A stretch of 34,478 bases of DNA from Weissella muntiaci (GTDB lineage Bacteria > Bacillota > Bacilli > Lactobacillales > Lactobacillaceae): positions 1-34,478 of the forward strand of contig NZ_SDGZ01000007.1 in assembly GCF_008107635.1 (NCBI RefSeq). Reading direction: 5' to 3'. The notes under the pieces were generated by a model that searched no databases, was not told the DNA's origin, and saw nothing but the letters and a program-made list of their open reading frames with translations. The translations under genes were made by a program, and so were the position numbers. This document shows positions 16,159 to 22,417 of the stretch, piece after piece. How positions within the stretch are numbered: position 1 is the first letter of the stretch; every line of letters begins with the position of its first letter.

Positions 16159-17469
16159 CTAATAGAAATAGCTTAGGTCGCTAGCCACGGTTGGATAGGC
16201 CATAATCATTGTATTCATTTCATCCAAAGAAATCTTTCTTTGAATCGCAAATGTGAGTAAATTAATAAGTTCATCTGCTACGGTACTGATAATTGAGGCA
16301 CCGACAATCTGATCATGCCGATTTATTGCCACAACAATCTTTGCTAATGGATCGGCTATCCGCTTATATGTGTACCAATTTGTCATATCTAGAATTTTCT
16401 TCGAGACATCTGCTGATTCGTCAAACTCGCCAACTTGCGCTAGCTTAGTTGGCCCATAAATGATATACGGAATTACCGGATAATCAATTGCTCGCGCATT
16501 TTCATTTCCTAAGTTAGCACCTAAATAATTACCTTCAAAGACCGATACAGGCGTCAAATGTGGTCGCTTTTTTTGTACTACATCTCCCAACGCATAAATG
16601 TTCGGGTTTGATGTCCTTAGAAAATCATCAACAATAACCCCGCCACGTCCACTCTTTACGTTCATCTTTTCGAGATTTAATTGCTCAATATTGGGAGTCC
16701 GACCAACTCCAGCAACGGCATAATCAGCGAAGATTTCAAATTGTTTACCGTCGGAAAGTAATAAACCACGCTCAGTTTGTTCGACTTTATTAATTGCAAT
16801 ATTTGCCTCAAAATTAATTCCATCCGCCTGCAAACGTGCAAGATAATCGGCGCCCACAGTCTTTTGAAAATTGCTGATCTCTAAATCAGTGATTGAAATA
16901 ACCGTAACATGTGCGCCGGCCGCATTCGCAAGTTGCGCAAGTTCAAGCCCAATTGGACCTAGTCCCAGAAAGACGATTTCCTCAGGCAATTCATCCAGTT
17001 CCAGAAAATCGTTGCTGTTATTTAAAAGTTCGCCACCCTCGATTGCCAATGTTCGTGGCCGGGTCCCAGTCGCAATCACATAATGGGTCGCTTGATATTT
17101 TTTTTGACCAACAAGCAACATTCCATCATCTGTGAAGACTGCCGTACCATAGATTGCTTCAATTCCATTTGCTTTAAGTCCCTCAAAAGACTGCTTTGCA
17201 TACGGATCCGTGATTTCAACTTTTCGATTGCGCATTGCAGCCCAATCAACGGTCAAGTTCCCCTTCAAACCTTGTCCTTGTAGCTGATCAGCGTGGTGCT
17301 TTGCCTCAACCACTGCCATCATTGCCTTAGTCGGATCACAACCGTAGTTTGGACAAGTTCCGCCCCACTTATCGTTTTCAATTACCGCAACATTAAAATC
17401 ACGCGCTTTCAGTTGATATGCCAGAGCCAAACCGCCTGGTCCACTTCCAATAACGATATAATCAAACAT
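16159..17469 (-). CDS. FAD-dependent pyridine nucleotide-disulfide oxidoreductase lacking the His-Glu dyad
   Basis: 436 residues, class I flavoprotein disulfide reductase layout. The FAD site GSGPGGLALA is at 8-17, and the redox disulfide is Cys39-PNYG-Cys44. The NAD(P) site FLGLGPIGLELAQLANAAG is in the middle, GRTPNIEQL and ALGDV form the second FAD contact, and the dimerisation domain runs from about 330. In glutathione, mercuric and lipoamide reductases the C-terminus carries HPT..E; here the segment reads MAYPTVASDL, so Tyr425 replaces the His and Ser430 the Glu. It may reduce a different partner or act without a proton-relay dyad. Start ATG 17469 has GGGG 6 bases upstream. It is not simply glutathione reductase. 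Confidence 0.82.
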   Translation of the reverse strand: MFDYIVIGSGPGGLALAYQLKARDFNVAVIENDKWGGTCPNYGCDPTKAMMAVVEAKHHADQLQGQGLKGNLTVDWAAMRNRKVEITDPYAKQSFEGLKANGIEAIYGTAVFTDDGMLLVGQKKYQATHYVIATGTRPRTLAIEGGELLNNSNDFLELDELPEEIVFLGLGPIGLELAQLANAAGAHVTVISITDLEISNFQKTVGADYLARLQADGINFEANIAINKVEQTERGLLLSDGKQFEIFADYAVAGVGRTPNIEQLNLEKMNVKSGRGGVIVDDFLRTSNPNIYALGDVVQKKRPHLTPVSVFEGNYLGANLGNENARAIDYPVIPYIIYGPTKLAQVGEFDESADVSKKILDMTNWYTYKRIADPLAKIVVAINRHDQIVGASIISTVADELINLLTFAIQRKISLDEMNTMIMAYPTVASDLSYFY

Positions 17470-17654
17470 AAGTCACCCCATTTCTATCGGCCAAAACGTA
17501 GATAAATACAATCCATAGATTCCAATAATTGCTTCCTTGACTACATTGTAAGCCAGAACCCACCAGCATTAAAGCAAGTAGCTCAATGATCTATTTGTCT
17601 TGTCCGAATTTCAATCCTTTAAAAGCCTAAATTCAAAACACGCAAGGAAGTTAC

Positions 17655-17678
17655 AAAAAAACACTCGAATTAATCGAG
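17655..17678 (-). terminator. Terminator of the small KOW-like gene
   Basis: CTCGA, a 5-base loop and TCGAG are followed by TGTTTTTTT on the minus strand. The stem is short but the T-run is long. It starts 8 bases past the stop. Confidence 0.6.
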
Positions 17679-17685
17679 CGTTGCA

Positions 17686-17859
17686 TCATTTTTTATCCCA
17701 AGCCACTAATTCGTCCTCAGAAAAATACATTTGCTGAACACCATTAAAACGCACAAGATACTTCTCTGTCTTATTGTTATAGCTAATAACAACCCCAGGT
17801 ACCCCGGGATACTTACTCTCAGGTAACGCGACGTTCTCGCCCGTTTTAAACTTAATCAT
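17686..17859 (-). CDS. Small conserved-type protein of 57 residues, function unknown
   Basis: The product begins MIKFKTGENVALPESKYPGV and continues to YLVRFNGVQQMYFSEDELVAWDKK. The pattern (short beta strands, KYPGVPGVV turn, VRFNGVQQ.YF.EDEL end) recalls small KOW/SH3-like proteins of lactic acid bacteria, but no function is known to me. ATG 17859 has AAAGGG 10 bases upstream. The same frame is open back to an ATG at 17964, with GGAG 4 bases before it inside the tRNA-Lys end. That longer version would be 92 residues and is listed as a finding. The short form is preferred. Confidence 0.6.
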   Translation of the reverse strand: MIKFKTGENVALPESKYPGVPGVVISYNNKTEKYLVRFNGVQQMYFSEDELVAWDKK

Positions 17860-17965
17860 AATAATTCTACCCTTTCTAATCAACAAGAATACCAATTTAA
17901 CAACGATACTAAGACCAACGCCACTTGGTAAACTTACAACGGCACCAACTTTATATTTTTTCATA

Positions 17966-18038
17966 TGTCTCCACTCGGGCTCGAACCGAGGACCAGCGGA
18001 TTAAAAGTCCGATGCTCTACCAACTAAGCTATAGAGAC
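17966..18038 (-). tRNA. tRNA-Lys (anticodon TTT), CCA not encoded
   Basis: A 73-base cloverleaf fits. The acceptor is GTCTCTA/TGGAGAC, the D stem GCTT/GAGC, the anticodon loop CTTTTAA (anticodon TTT at about 18003-18005), and the T stem CTCGG/CCGAG with loop TTCGAGC, discriminator A. Two points are unusual: the first pair of the anticodon stem is a T-C mismatch (27-43), and the gene ends with A then TATG, so CCA must be added by enzyme. It may be a minor copy of tRNA-Lys. Confidence 0.85.
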
Positions 18039-18220
18039 ATTATCGTCGGCATATCAATTACCACTTCAAAGATAATTCCCCCTAATATGCCGGCAACGAA
18101 GAATATTTTAACATAAAGATCATGTAGATCAAGGCTATCTTGTACTAAGACACCAATACCAAAAATTAGCAATAAAAAAGCATCCGAGGAATATCGAATG
18201 CTTTGGTCAATATTGGTGCC
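18029..18220 (-). other. Open hydrophobic reading frame ending inside tRNA-Lys; broken or unusual small membrane protein
   Basis: One frame stays open for 63 codons and ends at a TAG formed by tRNA-Lys bases 18031-18029. It reads ...SSDAFLLLIFGIGVLVQD, then a polar turn DSLDLHDLYVK, then FFVAGILGGIIFEVVIDMP, i.e. two likely membrane helices. No ATG or GTG start is present. A TTG near 18171 and an ATT with GAGG upstream near 18209 are the only candidates. A strong terminator-like hairpin (18174-18204) lies inside the frame. It is probably the 3' remnant of a membrane protein gene whose front was lost; translation is doubtful. Confidence 0.35.
18174..18204 (-). terminator. Terminator of the tRNA-like transcription unit
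   Basis: AAAGCATTCGA, a 6-base loop and TCGGATGCTTT (one wobble pair) are followed by TTTT on the minus strand. It lies 10 bases past the CCA of the second tRNA-like element. Confidence 0.7.
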
Positions 18221-18288
18221 TCAATTTGGTTTCGAACCAAACCTTATGAAGAAAAAATCATAAGGGCTCCTAATCGGGCTCTAAGGGC
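18214..18288 (-). ncRNA. Degenerate tRNA-like element with intact T arm and encoded CCA
   Basis: A canonical T arm (TTTGG, TTCGAAA, CCAAA) is followed by TTGAGGC, A and CCA. The 75-base length to CCA is that of a tRNA. The 5' acceptor GCC(C)TTAG pairs with TTGAGGC if one extra C is bulged. The D arm is poor. The anticodon region is an 8-bp stem CCTTATGA/TCATAAGG with a T-rich loop. It would not be read as a standard tRNA. It could be a decayed tRNA gene or a tRNA-mimic RNA. Confidence 0.4.
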
Positions 18289-18388
18289 ATGAATGTCGCC
18301 GGTTTAATAAGGAACTCCATCGTTAACGTGTTAAAAGTTTGATTACAGATTTTGAGCAAAGCTTTAAAATAATTGTTCCCGGCGACAA

Positions 18389-18456
18389 TTTTGCTTGGTG
18401 GGGTCGAACCACCATCGACTTGTGATAAGTCTGCTCTACCATTGAGCTAAAGAAAA
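18389..18456 (-). ncRNA. Degenerate tRNA-like element with intact D and T arms
   Basis: The D arm GCTC/GAGC and the T arm GGTGG, TTCGACC, CCACC are canonical. The acceptor TTTTCTT/AAGCAAA has one mismatch and is very A/T rich. The anticodon stem GACTT/AAGTC leaves a loop of only 5 bases (ATCAC), so no normal anticodon is presented and the total is 68 bases. No CCA is encoded. It is probably a decayed tRNA, or a tRNA-like domain of a larger RNA. Confidence 0.45.
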
Positions 18457-18485
18457 ATTTTGTTCTTCCATATGTTGCTCTACAT

Positions 18486-18514
18486 AATATAAACAACTTA
18501 TCACCCACTCACAA
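18486..18514 (-). promoter_or_regulatory. Likely promoter of the tRNA-like transcription unit
   Basis: TTGTGA, 17 bases, TATATT on the minus strand. A transcript from about 18478 would run through both tRNA-like elements to the terminator at 18174-18204, about 300 bases. Confidence 0.5.
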
Positions 18515-18563
18515 TGTACAGCCGTCCTAAAGAGTTATATTTCCAAAATTCTGGGCGCAAAAT

Positions 18564-18591
18564 AAAAGAAGACAACCATCTGATTGCCTTC
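18564..18591 (-). terminator. Terminator of the 81-residue protein gene
   Basis: GAAGGCAATC, a 4-base loop and GGTTGTCTTC (two wobble pairs) are followed by TTTTATTTT on the minus strand. Confidence 0.75.
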
Positions 18592-18597
18592 CCTCAA

Positions 18598-18843
18598 TTA
18601 AAACGATTTCTTATATAACCAATCTTCATCTGCGAACGAAAATGTTTGACCGTTCTTTACCAATTCGTCAAATTTTTCAGTAGTTTCAGCTACCTCTAAT
18701 TGTAATTGTGTCATAACACCATTAACATCACTGAATTGTACTTCATAATTTCTGCCATCACTTGTTAAGCCCGTATTGGGTGCGAAGCTTCCGTAATCGT
18801 GCAAGACCGTCCCTTTAAACTTTTGATCATTAACTTTACTCAT
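18598..18843 (-). CDS. Hypothetical protein of 81 residues
   Basis: A real gene by its signals: GAGGAG lies 8 bases before ATG 18843, and a terminator follows the stop. The product is acidic and soluble, without signal peptide or membrane segment. It begins MSKVNDQKFKGTVLHDYGSF and ends FSFADEDWLYKKSF. Alternating strands in the first half and a helix around residues 53-65 suggest a small alpha/beta fold. I do not recognise the family. It stands alone, upstream of the tRNA-like unit. Confidence 0.7.
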   Translation of the reverse strand: MSKVNDQKFKGTVLHDYGSFAPNTGLTSDGRNYEVQFSDVNGVMTQLQLEVAETTEKFDELVKNGQTFSFADEDWLYKKSF

Positions 18844-18994
18844 AGTAAAGACTCCTCTGTAAAAGTGATTTTCACCTATGTCTGCTTTTAATCATATCTC
18901 AATATCCATATAAATAGAACAGCCTTATCATTTTTACAACATTGCTTTGCTATCTTCCATAAAAGCTTCAAATCTATCAAGAGAATTGCCAACT

Positions 18995-19020
18995 AAAAAG
19001 ACCAATTTGCAAACTGGTCT
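18995..19020 (-). terminator. Terminator of the small membrane protein gene
   Basis: AGACCAGTTTGCAAATTGGTCT folds into a stem-loop followed by TTTT on the minus strand, about 20 bases past the stop. Confidence 0.75.
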
Positions 19021-19039
19021 AAGCATCTTTAGACACGAT

Positions 19040-19288
19040 CTAACTAAATTTTCGTAGAAAAGCGAAATATTCATACAAACCTAACGCTATTAAGAGAACT
19101 AGGCCGATGTATATCGAACTGGCTATAGAAACAACTGCAATCACCGCCAGACCAATTGCCGAAGTTGTGAAAACTAGCGAGAATTTCTGTAACTTCGTTA
19201 ATTTGCTAGTATCACCTTGAAACGATACAGCGGTCATTATCGTACCAACAATAATCATTATCCCAAAGAAAATATGCAATGTAATCAT
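19040..19288 (-). CDS. Small membrane protein of 82 residues, function unknown
   Basis: Three hydrophobic segments (about 5-24, 35-54 and 56-76) with a short charged linker GDTSKLTKLQKF between the first two, and a C-terminal LYEYFAFLRKFS. GGGAGG lies 8 bases before ATG 19288, and the gene has its own terminator. It resembles small lactic acid bacterial membrane proteins of unknown role (YisL/DUF1516-like is possible but not convincing). Confidence 0.7.
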   Translation of the reverse strand: MITLHIFFGIMIIVGTIMTAVSFQGDTSKLTKLQKFSLVFTTSAIGLAVIAVVSIASSIYIGLVLLIALGLYEYFAFLRKFS

Positions 19289-19671
19289 AATCCTATCCTC
19301 CCTTTCTATATTATACTATAATAAAACCAAGATAAAAAGTTGGCATTGCCCAGACTCATCATATACTTATGCAAGCAATCTCGATTACAGCGCACAAAAA
19401 CACCATTATGTATAGATTATTTGAAAAAATTTCAAAAGTAACATGTAAAGCGATCTATGCTTAGCCTCTGCGCCATCTCCTTAATTAGTAATCCTAATAT
19501 TTAATTTCAAAAATAATCCCGGATTACTCAATCGGATTCTGAAGTCAGTAACAATAACTTGGTCTGCTTTAATTGGTCGCTTGCGCGATTTCAAATTCTT
19601 GCTCGCACCTTCATGACTTATTAATATCTGGTAAACTTTCATAAGAGCATTTACTATTTTAAGAAATCCGC
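19289..19671. other. Intergenic DNA without a gene
   Basis: No supported reading frame. The one structure noticed is AGTAATCC at 19487-19494 with GGATTACT at 19521-19528, an 8-bp inverted repeat with a 26-base spacer and no clear role. Confidence 0.5.
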
Positions 19672-19699
19672 TATACAGCGACTTTTTGCCAGGTACAAT
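19672..19699 (+). promoter_or_regulatory. Promoter of the TetR gene placing the start of RNA at the ATG
   Basis: TATACA, 16 bases, TACAAT. The A of ATG 19706 is 7 bases past the -10 box, where transcription should begin, and no ribosome site is present between. This suggests a leaderless message. CGCT/AGCG flank the -35. Confidence 0.45.
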
Positions 19700-19705
19700 G
19701 AAGAT

Positions 19706-20257
19706 ATGAAAAATATGTTAACGGAAAGCATTCGTCGTCAAACCGACGAACAAATCATTGATGCCACGTTAACTTTGTTGCAAAGCCAGACCTATGACCA
19801 ACTCGCGGTAACTGAGATTACTCGCGTGGCAGGCGTGTCACGGATGGCTTTCTATCGCCATTTTGGTACAAAGGAAGCAGTCATCAAGACGTTCATCACG
19901 CAACTTACTGAAGATTTCTCCCAGGAAGTTGCTGCCTTGCCATTAGAGTCTGAGCTCATCGCTGAAGCATTCTTTGGCTTTATTCAATCAAATGGAACCG
20001 CCATTGCTGTCTTACTTAATTCTGGTCTACGTGAACAGTTTTATCCAGCACTTCGCGACATTCTACATGGAATTTACACCGATTATCTTCGTTCCAAAGC
20101 AACCAACGCAATGAGCATTGACTATGTATCTGACTTCATTGCTTCAGGAATGTTGGCGCTCGCAATTCGTTGGATTGCAACTGGCCTGCATGAATCAGTT
20201 GCAGAGATGACCCAAATTGCAGCTGATATGACAGCTGCTCAACAAGCAACATTATAA
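19706..20257 (+). CDS. TetR/AcrR-family transcriptional regulator
   Basis: 183 residues. The N-terminal DNA-binding domain (about 8-55) holds the classic helix-turn-helix VTEITRVAGVSRMAFYRHFGTKEAVI. The remaining helices form the ligand and dimer domain and are not conserved enough to name a ligand. It is followed by its own terminator and then by a YitT gene on the same strand, which may be its target. Start: ATG 19706 or ATG 19715; neither has a ribosome site, consistent with leaderless translation from 19706. Confidence 0.85.
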   Translation: MKNMLTESIRRQTDEQIIDATLTLLQSQTYDQLAVTEITRVAGVSRMAFYRHFGTKEAVIKTFITQLTEDFSQEVAALPLESELIAEAFFGFIQSNGTAIAVLLNSGLREQFYPALRDILHGIYTDYLRSKATNAMSIDYVSDFIASGMLALAIRWIATGLHESVAEMTQIAADMTAAQQATL

Positions 20258-20261
20258 TCAC

Positions 20262-20293
20262 AAAAGAGCTCAGTAGTCGCTACTGGCTCTTTT
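20262..20293 (+). terminator. Terminator of the TetR gene
   Basis: AAAGAGCTCAGTAG, loop TCG and CTACTGGCTCTTT (one mismatch), then TTAATTT on the plus strand. Confidence 0.8.
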
Positions 20294-20362
20294 AATTTGT
20301 TAGCAAATTACTAACGAGGCTGTTAGAATTAAATCTATCATAATATTTTGGGGAGGTGTGGT

Positions 20363-21253
20363 ATGACAACAACACTGAAGAATGATCGGATCCGCATCCG
20401 CGATCTACTAATTTTTACAATTGGAACGGCCCTATATGGCTGGTCGCTTATTAACATTAATATTCCTAATGCCCTTGCTGAAGGTGGCGTCTCTGGGGTT
20501 ACCTTGATTATCCGTGCGCTAACTGGTTTCAATCCAGCCTATGCCACTCTCTTGATCAACATTCCCCTCCTACTCTTCGGGTACCGCCAACTGGGACGTA
20601 AATCTTTAATTTATACGATTTTTGGCACTGCCGCCCTTTCCTTCTGGCTTTGGTTTTGGCAGATGTTTCCTTCAAACATTAATCTTCACCACGACATCTT
20701 CATTTCAGCATTATTAGCAGGGCTTTTCGCCGGCTTCGGTTCTGGTATTATCTATCGGGCAGGCGGAACGACCGGTGGTACAGACGTGCTGGCTCGGATT
20801 TTTGAGAAAAACTTCGCTATTCCAATGGGACGGTCGCTGTTCGCGCTTGATGTTGTTGTACTTATTGCCTCGTTGGTTTATATCGACTTGAATCACATGG
20901 TTTATACCTTGATTGCTTCATTCGTGTTTGCCCAAGTGGTCAACTTTACGCAAGGAGGCGCTTATGCAGCACGTGCCTTCATGATCTTTACCAGCCACCC
21001 GGATGAAATTAGTCATGCAATTATGGACACGCTTGGCCGTGGAACTTCGTTGATACATTCCGAAGGCGGTTATACCCATAATCAGCAACAAGTTGTTTAT
21101 GCCGTGGTAGACGCCTCAGAACTAGCTGTCGTTCGCGAAATCATTAACGAATTTGACGAACATGCTTTCGTTTCAATTTCCGAGGTCCAAGAAACGCTGG
21201 GCGAAGGATTCACCTTTAACCGCCCAAAGAAACGCTTTACAAGATTGAGCTAA
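20363..21253 (+). CDS. YitT-family membrane protein
   Basis: 296 residues. Five or six membrane segments in the first about 200 residues include the duplicated YitT motifs LAEGGVSGVTLIIRALTGFNPA and FAGFGSGIIYRAGGTTGGTDVLARI. The soluble C-terminal DUF2179 domain (about 205-285) carries GRGTSLIHSEGGYTHNQQQVVYAVV. Family members are widespread in Firmicutes; some are linked to transport of small molecules, but no general function is settled. Start ATG 20363 has GGGGAGG 6 bases upstream. The region 20300-20326 holds GTTAG/CTAAC/GTTAG at 11-base steps, possibly an operator. Confidence 0.88.
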   Translation: MTTTLKNDRIRIRDLLIFTIGTALYGWSLININIPNALAEGGVSGVTLIIRALTGFNPAYATLLINIPLLLFGYRQLGRKSLIYTIFGTAALSFWLWFWQMFPSNINLHHDIFISALLAGLFAGFGSGIIYRAGGTTGGTDVLARIFEKNFAIPMGRSLFALDVVVLIASLVYIDLNHMVYTLIASFVFAQVVNFTQGGAYAARAFMIFTSHPDEISHAIMDTLGRGTSLIHSEGGYTHNQQQVVYAVVDASELAVVREIINEFDEHAFVSISEVQETLGEGFTFNRPKKRFTRLS

Positions 21254-21254
21254 A

Positions 21255-21290
21255 AAAACGCCATCAACAATTAATGTTGATGGCGTTTTT
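21255..21290. terminator. Bidirectional terminator between the YitT gene and yidC
   Basis: AAAACGCCATCAACA pairs with TGTTGATGGCGTTTT around a short loop, with A and T tracts on both sides. It serves the two convergent genes. Confidence 0.9.
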
Positions 21291-21291
21291 C

Positions 21292-22248
21292 TTATTCACT
21301 ATCACGTGATTGCCGACCGGCATTACGCTCTCGATTTGAAACTTTCTGATCATCTGTCTCGTGCTCTGATGCATCAATGTCTTTGGGACTCTGAGCAGCG
21401 GCACTCTCTTGCGCTTGTTGCATTGCTCGTGCAAAGGCACCCTTTGGCGCTGCAGACTCCAAGCGACCAGCCAAAGCGTCATCTACAACATCCTTGACCT
21501 CAAAGCTATTCTCAACGTTCCGACGTAGCCGTGGACGCCAAATAACAATAATCAATGTTTGGATAACAACCATAATTGCTCCGACAAAGAAGTATAAAGC
21601 AATACCAGCATTGGTCACATAAGTCATGAAGAACATCATAATTGGCATCATGTACATCATGGTTGCCATTTGTTTCTTCTGCTCCTTAGGAACACCGATC
21701 ATTGATAACCACGATTGGAGTGCATAGACTGCCGCGGTTGCAATCGCTAAGGTAATACTCTTATCACCAAGCGTGATACCAAAGAAGGCGGTGCTACTGA
21801 TTCCCTTAGCATGCTGAATTGCTTGATACAATCCAAAGAAGATTGGCCATTGAATAATCAATGCCGCAAAATTCATACCACCCAATAATGACACATTATT
21901 CTCACGATAAATTGACATCATTGCAGCACTAGCGCGTTGTTGGTCCGCTGGGTTAGTAGCAGCCTTTTGCGCTGCTTGTACCTTCGTCAACTGAGGCTGA
22001 AGCATCCGCATCTTTTCCTGTTGAATCGTGGCCAAACGTTGTTGATGTACCATCAACGGCAACATGATTGTCCGCACTACCACAGTCAAAATTACAATTG
22101 ACCAACCGATAGCGTTAACACCACCAATCGCATGATCCACATACTCCATGAAATCAGTTAGTGGTACCTGTAAGAAACCAATCTTACCTGTAATCATCAA
22201 AATGACCAAAACGACCATTAATATTGGGGTTAACCCTTTAATTTTCAT
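21292..22248 (-). CDS. yidC: YidC/Oxa1-family membrane protein insertase
   Basis: 318 residues. YidC inserts and folds membrane proteins, alone or with SecYEG. The conserved core is present: VNAIGWSIVILTVVVRTIMLPL with the essential Arg at 59, QPQLTKVQAAQKAA, the hairpin with SIYRENNVSLLGGMNFAALIIQWPIFFGLYQAI, and the last two helices. The C-terminal tail (about 245-318) is long, charged and Ala/Gln/Asp rich, like YidC2-type proteins that bind ribosomes. Unusually, the signal-like N-terminus reads ILMITGKIGF with Lys where Gram-positive YidC proteins usually have the lipobox Cys, so it is probably not a lipoprotein. Start ATG 22248 has AAAGGA 9 bases upstream. Confidence 0.9.
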   Translation of the reverse strand: MKIKGLTPILMVVLVILMITGKIGFLQVPLTDFMEYVDHAIGGVNAIGWSIVILTVVVRTIMLPLMVHQQRLATIQQEKMRMLQPQLTKVQAAQKAATNPADQQRASAAMMSIYRENNVSLLGGMNFAALIIQWPIFFGLYQAIQHAKGISSTAFFGITLGDKSITLAIATAAVYALQSWLSMIGVPKEQKKQMATMMYMMPIMMFFMTYVTNAGIALYFFVGAIMVVIQTLIIVIWRPRLRRNVENSFEVKDVVDDALAGRLESAAPKGAFARAMQQAQESAAAQSPKDIDASEHETDDQKVSNRERNAGRQSRDSE

Positions 22249-22282
22249 TCTTTAGCTTCCTTTACGTTAAATCATAAGGTAA

Positions 22283-22291
22283 ATTATAGCA
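22283..22291 (-). promoter_or_regulatory. Extended -10 promoter of yidC
   Basis: TGCTATAAT on the minus strand, about 35 bases before the start. A second TATAAT lies at 22317-22322. Confidence 0.5.
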
Positions 22292-22354
22292 TATCCCTAT
22301 CATAAATCTAGCAGAAATTATAGTGCGCCTAGCACGCTTTACAGTTCTTTTTGT

Positions 22355-22393
22355 AAAAAAAGGTTGGAATTGATCAACAATTCCAACCTTTAT
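22355..22393 (-). terminator. Terminator of the amino acid permease gene
   Basis: AAAGGTTGGAATT and AATTCCAACCTTT form a perfect 13-bp stem with a 7-base loop, followed by TTTT on the minus strand. Confidence 0.88.
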
Positions 22394-22417
22394 TTTATTT
22401 AACTAATCTAAAAGTGA

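Noticed and set aside
18174-18456. tmRNA (ssrA) split between the two tRNA-like halves
   Set aside because: Both elements carry their own T arm, no tag-peptide frame or pseudoknot pattern was seen, and the ends do not match lactic acid bacterial tmRNA.
18214-18514. T-box riboswitch upstream of the small genes
   Set aside because: No T-box core sequence is present and the terminator is followed by a tRNA gene, not an aminoacyl-tRNA or amino acid gene.
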